Positions 45,384 to 54,693 of a stretch of DNA of 64,000 nucleotides are shown in pieces. A program made the translations under genes and the position numbers. The stretch's first letter is position 1. Each line of letters begins with the position of its first letter. The notes beneath the pieces were generated by a model, which was given only the letters and a program-made list of their open reading frames with translations, was not told the origin of the DNA and ran no database searches. The stretch comes from Ruminiclostridium papyrosolvens DSM 2782. Its GTDB lineage: Bacteria; Bacillota; Clostridia; Acetivibrionales; DSM-1351. The stretch spans positions 3,215,001 through 3,279,000 of the forward strand of contig NZ_CP119677.1 in NCBI RefSeq assembly GCF_029318685.1. The letters run 5' to 3'.

Positions 45384-46352
45384 ATGTCAGAAAATATTCG
45401 TGAAAATCTATTAGGTATTGTCAGTGCTTTTTGTTTTGAAAGCGGAAGAATTAAAGAATGCATACTCTGCAAAAAAAATGTAATTAAAACTGAATACGGC
45501 GATTTAATTCCTAAATATGGTGAAGATGAAGTACGTAAAAAATACTGTCACTCTATTTCGTTTTATGAAAGCGGAAAAGTTAAAAGTATTTCTTTAGAAT
45601 CCTCAACCTTAATAAAAACAACCTTGGGTACTTTCCCCGCAGAACTTGTTACTTTTTATGAATCCGGCAGTCTGAAAAGGATTTTCCCATTGAATGGAAA
45701 GCTAAGCGGTTATTGGGGCCAAGAGGATGAAGAAAAACTTTGTGACGAATTCAGGTTTCATTTTCCTTTTGGTAGCTTCAAGACAAAAATAATTGGTCTT
45801 TGCTTTTATGAAAGCGGAAACCTAAAATCATTGACCTTGTGGCCGGGTGAAAATATTATCCTTAAAGCTGCCCACGACCTTATCCCGGTTAGGATAGGTT
45901 TTTCATTATATGAAAACGGAAAGCTTAAATCGGTGGAGCCTGCCTATGAAATAACAGTACCTACTCTAATCGGAGAATTAACAGCTTACGATGCAAATGC
46001 TCTTGGTATACATGCCGACTGCAACTCACTGGTCTTCACTGAAAGCGGAAATATACAAGCTCTTTCCACAAGCAGCAGTAAGGTGGCTATATTTGAAAAG
46101 GGCGGCTCCTTTGAAACAATGAAAGCAATAGTTAAGCCCGACCCTTTTGAAGAAGGTGTTGTTTCCCTGGTGCCACTGGAAATTTCTTTTGAAGGGCATT
46201 ATGTAAAATTCAACAGTGATAAAAAACGTATATATGATATTAACACAACAAGATTTACAATAGTAAATGATTCCGCAGCAGCTACAGGTTCCGGTCTTTC
46301 ATGTACGGACTGTTCAAGTTGCAGTCTGTGTAAAAAAAGTAATTACATCTGA
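45384..46352 (+). CDS. YESG-repeat protein with CxxCxxCxxC tail, unknown
   Basis: 322 residues, no signal peptide or membrane segment. Six copies of (F/Y/T)E(S/N)G-x-(I/V/L)-(K/Q) occur at 18, 61, 92, 142, 176 and 219, each followed by a beta-like stretch (KSISLES, KSLTLW and similar), so it is probably a beta-repeat fold somewhat like MORN repeats. The C-terminus has Cys307, Cys310, Cys313 and Cys316 with two residues between each, a ferredoxin-like cluster motif. It follows the AnfO-like gene by 29 bases with AGGAGG, so it is co-transcribed. A metal or Fe-S role in nitrogenase maturation or regulation is a guess from context. Confidence 0.75.
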   Translation: MSENIRENLLGIVSAFCFESGRIKECILCKKNVIKTEYGDLIPKYGEDEVRKKYCHSISFYESGKVKSISLESSTLIKTTLGTFPAELVTFYESGSLKRIFPLNGKLSGYWGQEDEEKLCDEFRFHFPFGSFKTKIIGLCFYESGNLKSLTLWPGENIILKAAHDLIPVRIGFSLYENGKLKSVEPAYEITVPTLIGELTAYDANALGIHADCNSLVFTESGNIQALSTSSSKVAIFEKGGSFETMKAIVKPDPFEEGVVSLVPLEISFEGHYVKFNSDKKRIYDINTTRFTIVNDSAAATGSGLSCTDCSSCSLCKKSNYI

Positions 46353-46689
46353 TTGAAAATGTGAAATTGCAGGGGCTGTTTTGCAGTTGTTTATAGTTGA
46401 ATGCGGGAAGTCACATTTTACTGAATTATATATAAAAAGCTACAAGAAAGTAACCTTTTTGTAATTGTAAAGTAACTTTAATATAATTTTCTATTAAACT
46501 ATGTTAAAATATTAATAATCATTATAAAAGTTGTGTATTATAGGGGCAGAAATAGACTTTACATTTGATACATATATACGGCTGTGCTCTTATGTTTTAC
46601 TCTTTCAGATATTCTTTTGTTTATCTTGATGTTCCTATTTATGCATTTCTTTTTTTTGAAAAAAATACAAAATAGGAATTGGAGAGATT
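46353..46689 (+). promoter_or_regulatory. Intergenic region with NlpC/P60 promoter and long leader
   Basis: A promoter TTGTAA (46459-46464), 17 bases, TATAAT (46482-46487) precedes a leader of about 195 bases. Just before the ribosome-binding site TTCCTATTT (46632-46640) and AAATAGGAA (46670-46678) form an inverted repeat. No cyclic-di-AMP riboswitch motif was recognised. Confidence 0.5.
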
Positions 46690-48336
46690 ATGAGTTTAAA
46701 AAAGATAAAAAGTTTAATAAGTAATATACCAAAGAAAATTAAGAATTATAAAAATAAATATCCATCAAAATATAAATATATAATTGTTTCATGTTCAGGT
46801 GCAGCAGCGTTGGCTCTTACGGCAGCAATCGTTTTAACACTACCGCACTCAAATCCTAAAATCAATGTAACGGATAAACCGGAAAAAACGGTTTCAGTAT
46901 CCGACCAAACACCACAGCAAAAGTATTCTAAACCCGCTACAGAGTCAAATGCTTTAACTAAGACCTCCCGTGGTATTACTCCTATGAATCCTTTACAAGG
47001 GGATGTTATAAAATTAGGAGTAAAAGACAGTACCGTAACAGTTATTCAAAAGAAACTCATGGACTTGGATTATCTTGAAATTGACGAACCAACTGAAGAA
47101 TTTGGAGAGTCTCTTAAATTGGCAACAGAATTATTTCAACGTAAAAACAAGTTACCCATAACAGGTGAAGTTGACGCTAAGACCTATCAGCTTTTGCTTT
47201 CAGATGACGCAAAAGCATATACCGTTTCTCTGGGAGCTGAAGGAACTGATGTACAGCAGCTTCAGGAACGTCTGTATGAATTGGGGTACATGGGCAAGGC
47301 AACAGGTTATTTCGGTACGGATACAGATATTGCTGTAAAGGATTTTCAGAAAAGAAACGGCCTTTTTGATGACGGTAATGTAGGTAAGCAGACAAGAGAA
47401 GTTTTATATTCTGCAAAAGCAGTTCCAATGTCCTTTTATTTAGGAGACGAAAACAAGGAAATACTTCAATATAAACAAAGATTGTATGAACTTGGCTACC
47501 TCACCGCAAAGCCCAGCGGAAAGTATGATAATGATACTGTTCAGGCAGTTAAGCGTTTTCAGGAAAATAACGGTTTGATTGCCGATGGTTTTATAGGGCC
47601 GGTTACAAAAGATTTGCTTATGTCGTCAGATGCTACTGAAAACGCCCTTGATATAGGCGACAGCGGAGATGATGTTACCAAAGTTCAGACATACCTGAAG
47701 AAACTCGGTTATTTGAAAAGTGTAACAGGATATTTTGGCTCCGATACTCATAATGCTGTTCTCAAGTTCCAGTCAAAAAATGGTCTGGGAAAGGACGGAA
47801 AAATAGGCTCTCAAACAATAGCCAAGCTCTTGTCCCCTGATGCAAAGAAATGGACAGGAGGTACGGGTAGCAGTTCAAACGGCAATAATTCAGGAGGGTC
47901 AAATAATTCCGGCAATTCCAGCCAGAACAATAATTCCGGTGGTGATGATGACAACGGCGGAGGCTACGTTAGTCCAAGCGTTGAGCAACTTATATCAGTA
48001 GCTAAATCAAAACTTGGAAGCAGATATATATATGGTGCAAAAGGGCCTAACAGCTTTGATTGCTCGGGATTTGTTTACTGGGTATTAAAAAATTCAGGAG
48101 TCAGACAAGGTTACATGACTTCCGGAGGATGGGCCGGAAATGGCAGGTATAAAAGGATATCCAGTATGAGTAGTATAAAACGTGGAGATATTATTACATA
48201 CAATGGTCACGTGGGTATTGCACTGGGCGGAAATCAGATGATTGATGCATCCTCAAGTCAAGGCAAAGTTCGTATTACAAACATAACTTCTTCCTACTGG
48301 ACAAGGAATTTTGTCTGTGCATTCAGAATATTCTAG
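46690..48336 (+). CDS. Secreted/anchored NlpC/P60 endopeptidase with four peptidoglycan-binding domains
   Basis: 548 residues. A Lys-rich cytosolic start, one membrane segment (about 34-52), then four PG_binding_1 modules (about 103-165, 176-240, 250-315 and 322-383; each LG...V..LQ..L..LGYL...G.F), a Gly/Ser/Asn-rich linker (390-428) and an NlpC/P60 catalytic domain with Cys458 (FDCSGFVYW) and His507 (GHVGIALGGN). It cleaves peptide stems in peptidoglycan. It is a single gene with its own promoter and terminator. Confidence 0.9.
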   Translation: MSLKKIKSLISNIPKKIKNYKNKYPSKYKYIIVSCSGAAALALTAAIVLTLPHSNPKINVTDKPEKTVSVSDQTPQQKYSKPATESNALTKTSRGITPMNPLQGDVIKLGVKDSTVTVIQKKLMDLDYLEIDEPTEEFGESLKLATELFQRKNKLPITGEVDAKTYQLLLSDDAKAYTVSLGAEGTDVQQLQERLYELGYMGKATGYFGTDTDIAVKDFQKRNGLFDDGNVGKQTREVLYSAKAVPMSFYLGDENKEILQYKQRLYELGYLTAKPSGKYDNDTVQAVKRFQENNGLIADGFIGPVTKDLLMSSDATENALDIGDSGDDVTKVQTYLKKLGYLKSVTGYFGSDTHNAVLKFQSKNGLGKDGKIGSQTIAKLLSPDAKKWTGGTGSSSNGNNSGGSNNSGNSSQNNNSGGDDDNGGGYVSPSVEQLISVAKSKLGSRYIYGAKGPNSFDCSGFVYWVLKNSGVRQGYMTSGGWAGNGRYKRISSMSSIKRGDIITYNGHVGIALGGNQMIDASSSQGKVRITNITSSYWTRNFVCAFRIF

Positions 48337-48351
48337 ATTTTTAAATATATT

Positions 48352-48378
48352 AGGACGCTATGCATTTCATAGCGTCTT
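48352..48378 (+). terminator. Terminator of the NlpC/P60 gene
   Basis: GACGCTATG/CATAGCGTC stem with a short loop followed by TTTCTT, 16 bases after the stop. Confidence 0.7.
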
Positions 48379-48396
48379 TCTTATTATGTAGTCAGA

Positions 48397-48430
48397 AAAA
48401 ATCCGTCGGTTTTCGCCGACGGATTTTTTT
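48397..48430. terminator. Terminator of the convergent dehydrogenase gene
   Basis: AAAAATCCGTCGG/CCGACGGATTTTT with loop TTTTCG, perfect and flanked by A and T runs, located downstream of the minus-strand dehydrogenase. Confidence 0.8.
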
Positions 48431-48457
48431 AGGAGTATTATATATGGAAATATAAAA

Positions 48458-49498
48458 TTAGTCTATTTTTATAACTGCCTTAACAACATCCTGCTTGTTG
48501 TTTATTACGTAGTCAAAAGCATGTGCAACATCATCAAAATCAAATTCATGTGTTACTATACCTGTTATATCTATGATTCCTTTAGATATAGCCTTTATAG
48601 CTACCGGATATATGTTTTTGTAACGGAAAACCGATTTAATTGTAGCTTCCTTTGCCATAATCTTTGCAAAGTTAAATTCAATTATATCCTGTGGAGCTAA
48701 ACCTACAAGAACAATAGTACCACCGTTTTTAACAAGGTAAGGAGTTTGTGAAATAGTCCTTGCAGAGCCTGCAGTTTCTATAACAATATCCACACCCCTT
48801 TTATCAGTGAGTTTGTCTATTTCTGCAAACACATCTGTTTCCATGGCATTTATTGTTTTGGTTGCTCCAAGCTTCATTGCATATTCAAGTCTCTTAGGTA
48901 TTACATCGACTACAGTAATATCAGTTGCTCCGTTTGCTTTACATGCAAGCAAAGTAACAAGTCCTATTGTTCCTGCTCCAAGAATAACAACTGAGCTTCC
49001 AAGCTTTACTTCTCCCTGGTTTGCCGCATGCATACCAACAGCCAAAGGTTCAACTAATGCTCCCTCTTTTGTTGTTATATTTTCAGGCAGTTTAAAGCAC
49101 ATATTCTCCGGGAAAGCAATATAATTCATTAATGAACCATGATATGGCGGTGTTGCCAAAAATTCAACATCGGGGCAAAGATTATATCTTCCTGTTTTGC
49201 AGAATTCACATTGTCCGCAAGTTATTCCCGGTTCCAACGCAACCTTGTCTCCCACCTGCAAATTTTGTACTCCGCTGCCAACTTCAACAACAGTTCCGGC
49301 ACATTCATGTCCAAGTATGAAATCTCCGTTTACTATAAAATCACCGATTTTTCCATGCTCAAGATAATGCACATCAGAACCGCAAATTCCCACATACTCA
49401 AGCTTTACAAGTACATCCTTTTCTCTGAGCTTTGGAACCGCTATGTCCCTTATCTCCATTTTGTTTATTCCTGTCATATAAGCCGCTCTGTTTTTCAT
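48458..49498 (-). CDS. Zinc-dependent polyol/sorbitol-type dehydrogenase
   Basis: 346 residues from ATG 49498 with GGAGGT upstream. Catalytic zinc site in GICGSDVHYLEHGKIGDF and GHECAG; structural zinc cysteines in CGQCEFCKTGRYNLC; NAD fold VVILGAGTIGLV. It resembles sorbitol/xylitol dehydrogenases of the medium-chain family. It shares a candidate upstream motif with the neighbouring sugar ABC transporter and ROK genes, so it likely oxidises a sugar alcohol linked to that transporter. Confidence 0.85.
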   Translation of the reverse strand: MKNRAAYMTGINKMEIRDIAVPKLREKDVLVKLEYVGICGSDVHYLEHGKIGDFIVNGDFILGHECAGTVVEVGSGVQNLQVGDKVALEPGITCGQCEFCKTGRYNLCPDVEFLATPPYHGSLMNYIAFPENMCFKLPENITTKEGALVEPLAVGMHAANQGEVKLGSSVVILGAGTIGLVTLLACKANGATDITVVDVIPKRLEYAMKLGATKTINAMETDVFAEIDKLTDKRGVDIVIETAGSARTISQTPYLVKNGGTIVLVGLAPQDIIEFNFAKIMAKEATIKSVFRYKNIYPVAIKAISKGIIDITGIVTHEFDFDDVAHAFDYVINNKQDVVKAVIKID

Positions 49499-49560
49499 AA
49501 TAAAAACCTCCACACGATAGTTTGTCCTTTAAATATATATTTAAACCAACTTTATTATCA

Positions 49561-49585
49561 ACTTTTATAAAACGTTTTAATTAAC
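49561..49585 (-). promoter_or_regulatory. Candidate ROK-regulator site upstream of the dehydrogenase
   Basis: Plus-strand reading ACTTTTATAAAACGTTTTAA. It matches two other sites at 53380 and 54694 in the core ACTTTTATAAA-N3or4-TTTTA. Confidence 0.5.
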
Positions 49586-49628
49586 TTTCATTTTCTATGA
49601 TACACCAAATAATTTAAATATACAATAC

Positions 49629-49665
49629 AAAGATACGTGAATAAAGATTTTTTCACGTACCTTTG
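49629..49665 (-). terminator. Hairpin after the sugar-binding protein gene
   Basis: AAAGGTACGTGAA and TTCACGTATCTTT (one mismatch) pair 21 bases after the stop; only a weak T run follows. Confidence 0.5.
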
Positions 49666-49685
49666 TATATTTAATAGTAGAAATA

Positions 49686-50681
49686 TTACTTAATAGCTCC
49701 GGACTTCTTCAATATATCTATATATTGCTGTACATTATCTTTATTTACAAGTGGGTTACCAATATCTGTATCAATCTGCTTTTCTCCGCCTGTTAAGAGC
49801 TTATTGCCTGATTCAAGCAACTTTGTAGCAAGGTCGTATGCACTCTGCATACAAGTAGAAGTCATTTTTCCTTCCTGTATTAGAAGCAGTGCTTCTGCTG
49901 TTCCATCAACACCATATGCAAGCATGTTTTTGAACTTAGGGTTATCTTTAACAACTTCAATTGCTCCGGCTGCCATGTTGTCATTCATTGAAATAACTGC
50001 ATCAATCTTGTCATTGGACTGTATCCAGTCTTCCATGTACTTCATAGCTTCGTCTTTGTTCCAGTTTGCAATCTGTTCGCCAACTATTTTAACATCAGGA
50101 CGTTTTTCAAAGAATTCCTTCTGCCAGCTCTTACGTCTTTCATCAGCGTGGAAGTTTCCTGAAGGTCCATCTAACACTACAACTTTTGCATTTTGAGGAA
50201 TTTGCTCTATTGCTGCACGAGCATTTACTCCAGCCTGCTCATAAGGATTTGCATCAACCGATGACGCTCCTTCAATTCCTGAAATACGAGCATTAGTTGT
50301 TATTGCATGTATACCTGCCTTAACTACTTTTTCAACATATGGTCTTTGAGCTTCACCGTTATTTGGCTGCACAATAACCAGATCATACTTGTTTGTAATA
50401 GCATTTTCAATCATTGAGTTTTCAGTATCATCATTTGCCTGACCATCGAATACATCCAGCTTAATGTCCGGGTACTTCTTTGCTTCATCCTTTACAGCGT
50501 TTGCAAGCCAAGCCGCAAATGAGTCAGATTGGGCACGAGCTATATATGCTACTTTATAGCCCTTTGAGCTGCTTCCTCCTGAAGCTGTTGAATCGGAAGT
50601 TTTTGGTGTCCCTGCTCCACATGCTGCCAAAAAAGTAATTGCCAGTGACATTGATAGTACGCTAATTAGTCTCTTCTTCAT
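49686..50681 (-). CDS. Ribose-family sugar ABC transporter, substrate-binding lipoprotein
   Basis: About 331 residues from ATG 50681 (MKKRLISVLSM). A lipoprotein signal ends at LAAC. Type I periplasmic-binding fold: YKVAYIARAQSDSFAAWLANAVKDEA, DVFDGQANDDTENSMIENAI, and DAVISMNDNMAAGAIEVV. It captures a pentose, hexose or polyol and is the last gene of the transporter operon (ATPase-permease-binding protein). The ligand is not certain. Confidence 0.87.
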   Translation of the reverse strand: MKKRLISVLSMSLAITFLAACGAGTPKTSDSTASGGSSSKGYKVAYIARAQSDSFAAWLANAVKDEAKKYPDIKLDVFDGQANDDTENSMIENAITNKYDLVIVQPNNGEAQRPYVEKVVKAGIHAITTNARISGIEGASSVDANPYEQAGVNARAAIEQIPQNAKVVVLDGPSGNFHADERRKSWQKEFFEKRPDVKIVGEQIANWNKDEAMKYMEDWIQSNDKIDAVISMNDNMAAGAIEVVKDNPKFKNMLAYGVDGTAEALLLIQEGKMTSTCMQSAYDLATKLLESGNKLLTGGEKQIDTDIGNPLVNKDNVQQYIDILKKSGAIK

Positions 50682-50763
50682 CTGTGTGTCCATCCTTTTA
50701 ATAGATTTTTGGTAGATTTGTTTTTATTATTTAAACAGCATTGCTGTTTAATTTAAATTAAGC

Positions 50764-51780
50764 TTATTTCTTTGCTGCTACTTTCTTGTTTTTTGCATTT
50801 TGCTTGTCTTCTATTCTTCCAAGTGTACTCTTTGTTCTGCGGTTTTTGGACTGAATATCATATATAACCGCAAGAGCGATTATTGCACCTCTTACAATCT
50901 GCTGCATGTAAGAATCCACACTGGTAAGGTTCATAATATTGTCAAGGAATCCTACTATAAATGCACCCGCCAAGGTACCTGTTGCAGTTCCAACACCACC
51001 TGAGAAGCTGGTTCCACCGATGATAGCGGCTGTTAAAGCTGTGAACTCATAACCTACAGCACCATTTGGAAGACCTGCATTAACACGTGACATGAACAAT
51101 ACCCCTGCTAAACCAACGAAAATACCATTTATTATAAACGCAGTGTACTTAACTTTATGAACGTTTATACCTGACGCAACTGATGCTTCTTCATTTCCGC
51201 CCACTGCATAAAGAGAACGTCCGACTCTGGTGTGTTTCAATATATACCATGTTACTATTGCCAATACTACAAGGAATATGATAGGTATTGGAATAACACC
51301 TACAGAACCTTGTCCGAATACTACGAATTTGTCCAACTGTAAAATGTTTTGCCCTTTGGTATAAAGTAGTGCTACACCTCTTGCCATTGTCAGCATTGCC
51401 AAAGTGGCAATAAACGGAGGCGCCTTAAAAGTACTAATCATCAATGCATTAATAAAGTTGCACACAACTCCGGTAATTATACCTACCAACACTGCAATAA
51501 CCAATGATCCGGTTGCTTTATATGCTGATATAGCAAATACACCTGAAAGAGCCAACACGGAGCCTTGAGACAAGTCAAGCATTCCTGAAATTATTAATAT
51601 TGTCTGACCAAAAGCAAGAATTGTTGTAACTGCCAACTGTCTTGAGATATTTGTCAGGTTACTGGTTGTTAAAAAGTTTGGGTTTGCTAATGAACAAATT
51701 ATGAATAATACAAACAGTACCATAAAAATACTGTATTTCTTTTTTGCCGTATTCCATAGGTTATTACTTCTTAAATCCAT
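50764..51780 (-). CDS. Ribose-family sugar ABC transporter permease
   Basis: 338 residues with about eight to ten membrane helices, RbsC/AraH/XylH type. Typical blocks are ILIISGMLDLSQGSVLALSGV, VGRSLYAVGGNEEASVASGINV and FTALTAAIIGGTSFSGGVGT. It starts one base after the ATPase stop. The C-terminal tail is Lys-rich (AKNKKVAAKK). Confidence 0.9.
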   Translation of the reverse strand: MDLRSNNLWNTAKKKYSIFMVLFVLFIICSLANPNFLTTSNLTNISRQLAVTTILAFGQTILIISGMLDLSQGSVLALSGVFAISAYKATGSLVIAVLVGIITGVVCNFINALMISTFKAPPFIATLAMLTMARGVALLYTKGQNILQLDKFVVFGQGSVGVIPIPIIFLVVLAIVTWYILKHTRVGRSLYAVGGNEEASVASGINVHKVKYTAFIINGIFVGLAGVLFMSRVNAGLPNGAVGYEFTALTAAIIGGTSFSGGVGTATGTLAGAFIVGFLDNIMNLTSVDSYMQQIVRGAIIALAVIYDIQSKNRRTKSTLGRIEDKQNAKNKKVAAKK

Positions 51781-51781
51781 T

Positions 51782-53293
51782 TTATCTCACCTCATCTGAT
51801 GTTAAAGTTCCAGTAGCGTATTTCATAATGAGCTCCTGGGAAAAATCTTCTCGTTTTATTTCGCCTGTAACTGCACCCTTTGACATTACATAAATCCTGT
51901 CACACATACCTATAAGCTCAGGAAGCTCGGATGAAACCATTATTACTCCCTTACCTTCCTTTGCTAAATTTGTCATTAGTTTGTATATTTCAAATTTAGC
52001 ACCTACGTCAATACCACGTGTAGGTTCGTCCAGTATAAGAACATCTGGATTTCTTATCATCCACTTTGCCAATAATACTTTCTGCTGGTTTCCACCGCTT
52101 AATGAAGCAATAGGTGTTTCCAAAGTAGGAGTTTTTACCCTCATTTTTTCGAACATATCTGATACAATGCTTTGTTCAACATTCTTGTGATACCGGAATC
52201 TGTAAAATACCTTTTGAAGGAATGCCAATGTTGTATTTTCCCTTACTGATCTGACCGGAATAATACCATATCTTCTTCTGTCTTCTGATAACATTACCAG
52301 GCCTTTTTCAATAATCTGTTGTACATTTTTGACTTTGACTTCTTCTCCCTTGATATTAACTGTTCCTGATGAAATAGGGTCCAGTCCGAAGAGTGATCTC
52401 ATAACTTCAGTTCTTCCTGCTCCCATAAGTCCGGCAAAACCAATGATTTCACCCTTTTTAAGGTGGAAGCTTACGTCATGATAAACATTTCCGTTACTTA
52501 ATTTTTTAACCTCAAGTAACTTTTCTCCGATTTTGATTTCTTCCTTTGGATAGGTGTTGGTTAATTTTCTTCCAACCATTAGTGCGATTACGGTTTCAAT
52601 GTCAAGTTCTTCCTTCGGATGACTCTCAACAACTGTTCCGTCTCTGAAAACTGTTATTTCATCAGCTATCTGGAATATTTCATCCAGTTTGTGAGAAATA
52701 TAGATGATACAAACTCCTCTGGCTTTAAGTTCTTCAATCTTTTTAAAGAGCTTCTCAACTTCTTTTTGGGTGATGGCCGAGGTCGGTTCATCCATGATTA
52801 TAATATCGGAATTGTATGATATTGCCTTCAAAATCTCTAGCATCTGAATATCGGAAACCGTCAGATCCTTTAACAGTGTGGTAGGTAAATAAGGCAGATT
52901 TTCCTTTTTTAATAATTCCTTTGTACGAGTTCTAACTTCTTTCCAGTTTACATTACCAAATTTGTTAACCGGCAGGTTACCTAAAAACAGGTTTTCTTCT
53001 ACCGTCATTTCCGGAACGTAATTCATTTCTTGAAAAATCATTGATATACCAAGATTCCTAGCCTGTATGGGATTATTGATTTTTACAGGTTTCTCATCAA
53101 TGAATATCTCACCACCGTCGGGTTGATAAATCCCGTTAATGATTTTCATCAATGTTGATTTTCCTGCTCCGTTTTCCCCACACAATACATGCACAGTACC
53201 TTTTTTTACAGTAAAATCGATTTTATCAAGAGCTTTTACCCCTGGAAAGGATTTTTCAATTTGCGAAACTCTTAGCTTAATGTTTTTGTCCAT
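51782..53293 (-). CDS. Ribose-family sugar ABC transporter, double ATP-binding protein
   Basis: 503 residues with two ABC domains (RbsA/MglA/XylG type). The first has Walker A CGENGAGKSTLM, DLTVSDIQMLEI in the signature position and DIIIMDEPTSAIT. The second has a degenerate Walker A (GLMGAGRTEVMRSL), LSGGNQQKVLLAKWM and DVLILDEPTRGIDVG, as usual for the family. It is the first gene of the transporter operon; a candidate ROK site lies about 90 bases upstream. Confidence 0.92.
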   Translation of the reverse strand: MDKNIKLRVSQIEKSFPGVKALDKIDFTVKKGTVHVLCGENGAGKSTLMKIINGIYQPDGGEIFIDEKPVKINNPIQARNLGISMIFQEMNYVPEMTVEENLFLGNLPVNKFGNVNWKEVRTRTKELLKKENLPYLPTTLLKDLTVSDIQMLEILKAISYNSDIIIMDEPTSAITQKEVEKLFKKIEELKARGVCIIYISHKLDEIFQIADEITVFRDGTVVESHPKEELDIETVIALMVGRKLTNTYPKEEIKIGEKLLEVKKLSNGNVYHDVSFHLKKGEIIGFAGLMGAGRTEVMRSLFGLDPISSGTVNIKGEEVKVKNVQQIIEKGLVMLSEDRRRYGIIPVRSVRENTTLAFLQKVFYRFRYHKNVEQSIVSDMFEKMRVKTPTLETPIASLSGGNQQKVLLAKWMIRNPDVLILDEPTRGIDVGAKFEIYKLMTNLAKEGKGVIMVSSELPELIGMCDRIYVMSKGAVTGEIKREDFSQELIMKYATGTLTSDEVR

Positions 53294-53379
53294 TTCCTTC
53301 CCCCATAAGTTTTCTTGTATAAAAACCTTATAATACTTATTACCATAATTTTCTTCTTTTATCGACCGATTTATATAAG

Positions 53380-53404
53380 ACTTTTATAAATTACTTTTAA
53401 TAAG
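53380..53404 (-). promoter_or_regulatory. Candidate ROK-regulator site upstream of the sugar transporter
   Basis: Plus-strand reading ACTTTTATAAATTACTTTTA, followed by ATAAG. It shares ACTTTTATAAAT and CTTTTA with the site in front of the ROK gene and, less exactly, with the one in front of the dehydrogenase. Confidence 0.5.
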
Positions 53405-53507
53405 ATTATATCGCATAATTAGTAAAAGTCAACATAAAATTTGAATTATTTTAGTTATATTTAGTGTATTTGTACAAAAGATAGATTTTTGCATCTAAAA
53501 ATGAAAA

Positions 53508-53537
53508 AGCAGTAATATGCTTTTGCATATTACTGCT
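53508..53537 (-). terminator. Terminator of the ROK regulator gene
   Basis: AGCAGTAATATGC/GCATATTACTGCT, a perfect 13-bp stem with loop AAAA, followed by a T5 run on the minus strand. Confidence 0.85.
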
Positions 53538-53553
53538 CCTATGAGAATAGCTT

Positions 53554-54678
53554 TTAAACGTTCTTTATAAATTGGTCAACATGAGCAAGTGCAGCACCTA
53601 CAGCAGTTGCCTCAAGCTTATACTTACATGCATGAAGGTAATTTCCGTCTACTTCAAAAGTATTGTATCTTGCAACCATCTGCCTTAGCTCACCAATATA
53701 CTCGTCCATGTAAGCTCCGGCATATCCGCCTAATATAACTTTACAGTCAAACAACATACGCAAATTATTTATTGCAACTATTAAATGCGATATATATTCA
53801 TTCCATAAGCTTTTCTGAGGCTCCATATTTAGCTTTAATAATCTGAAAAACTCAGCAATATTTCCATTGGTACTGTCTGACAAATGTTTTGCCGAGCAAT
53901 AAGCATCAACACAGCCTTTTTGTCCGCAATAGCACTCTCTTCCGTTTGGTACAATTGTCATGTGCCCAAACTCTCCGCCTCTTTGGTTCTGTCCGTCATA
54001 AATATTTTTGGCTATTATTATAGAGCCTCCGACAGAATTATTTAAAGAAAGATATGCAACATTTTCATCTGAATCTTCACGCCACATTTCGGCAAAACCA
54101 CCTGCATTGGCATCGTTGCTCAAAATAATGGGGTATGGAATAAATTCCTGAAAAGAATTTATGCTGCCACCCTGAAAGTCAATAACCGTTGCGTAACTGA
54201 CAGTCTGACGATCATCGGAAAGTATTGCAGGCAATGCTATACCGACACCAAGTATATTAGCTTCATTGATTTCGGCTTCACTTACCAATTTTGTAACAAA
54301 ATCGCCTACCCCTTTAAAATACTCTTTATGATTCTTAAAAGGGTACTGTATTCTAAAATTCTTTAGTAGCTTCCCGCTAAGGTCTATTATTACAATACTC
54401 ACATGATTGCGTGTTATGTCCAGACCTACTGCATATTTTGCAGAACTATTATAGGAAATAGCCTTAGCCTTTCTGCCTCCCGTGGATTCAAAAAGACCTG
54501 TTTCTATTACCAGCCCACGTTCCTGAAGTTCCTTTATATTTTGAGTTACTGTAGGCAGACTCATATTTAAGGTATAAGCAATCTCCTGAATAGATATCGG
54601 TTCATGTTTGTAAAGAAAGTTATATATGGCATTTCTGTTTATTTTTTTAACCTCAATGCTATTTACCTTAGTTGCCAT
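53554..54678 (-). CDS. ROK-family transcriptional repressor (XylR/NagC type)
   Basis: About 374 residues from ATG 54678 (MATKVNSIEV). An N-terminal winged helix (EPISIQEIAYTLNMSLPTVTQNIKELQERGLV) and a sugar-kinase-like ROK domain: VGLDITRNHVSIVIIDLSG, LSNDANAGGFAEM and the zinc motif GRECYCGQKGCVDAYCS. Such proteins repress sugar operons until a sugar binds. It lies upstream of, and in the same direction as, the sugar transporter; matching motifs at 49561, 53380 and 54694 suggest it controls all three units. Confidence 0.9.
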   Translation of the reverse strand: MATKVNSIEVKKINRNAIYNFLYKHEPISIQEIAYTLNMSLPTVTQNIKELQERGLVIETGLFESTGGRKAKAISYNSSAKYAVGLDITRNHVSIVIIDLSGKLLKNFRIQYPFKNHKEYFKGVGDFVTKLVSEAEINEANILGVGIALPAILSDDRQTVSYATVIDFQGGSINSFQEFIPYPIILSNDANAGGFAEMWREDSDENVAYLSLNNSVGGSIIIAKNIYDGQNQRGGEFGHMTIVPNGRECYCGQKGCVDAYCSAKHLSDSTNGNIAEFFRLLKLNMEPQKSLWNEYISHLIVAINNLRMLFDCKVILGGYAGAYMDEYIGELRQMVARYNTFEVDGNYLHACKYKLEATAVGAALAHVDQFIKNV

Positions 54679-54693
54679 AATTTCAACCACCCA

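Noticed and set aside
46488-46689. Cyclic-di-AMP riboswitch in the NlpC/P60 leader
   Set aside because: Location is suggestive for a cell-wall hydrolase, but the conserved core sequences of that aptamer were not found.
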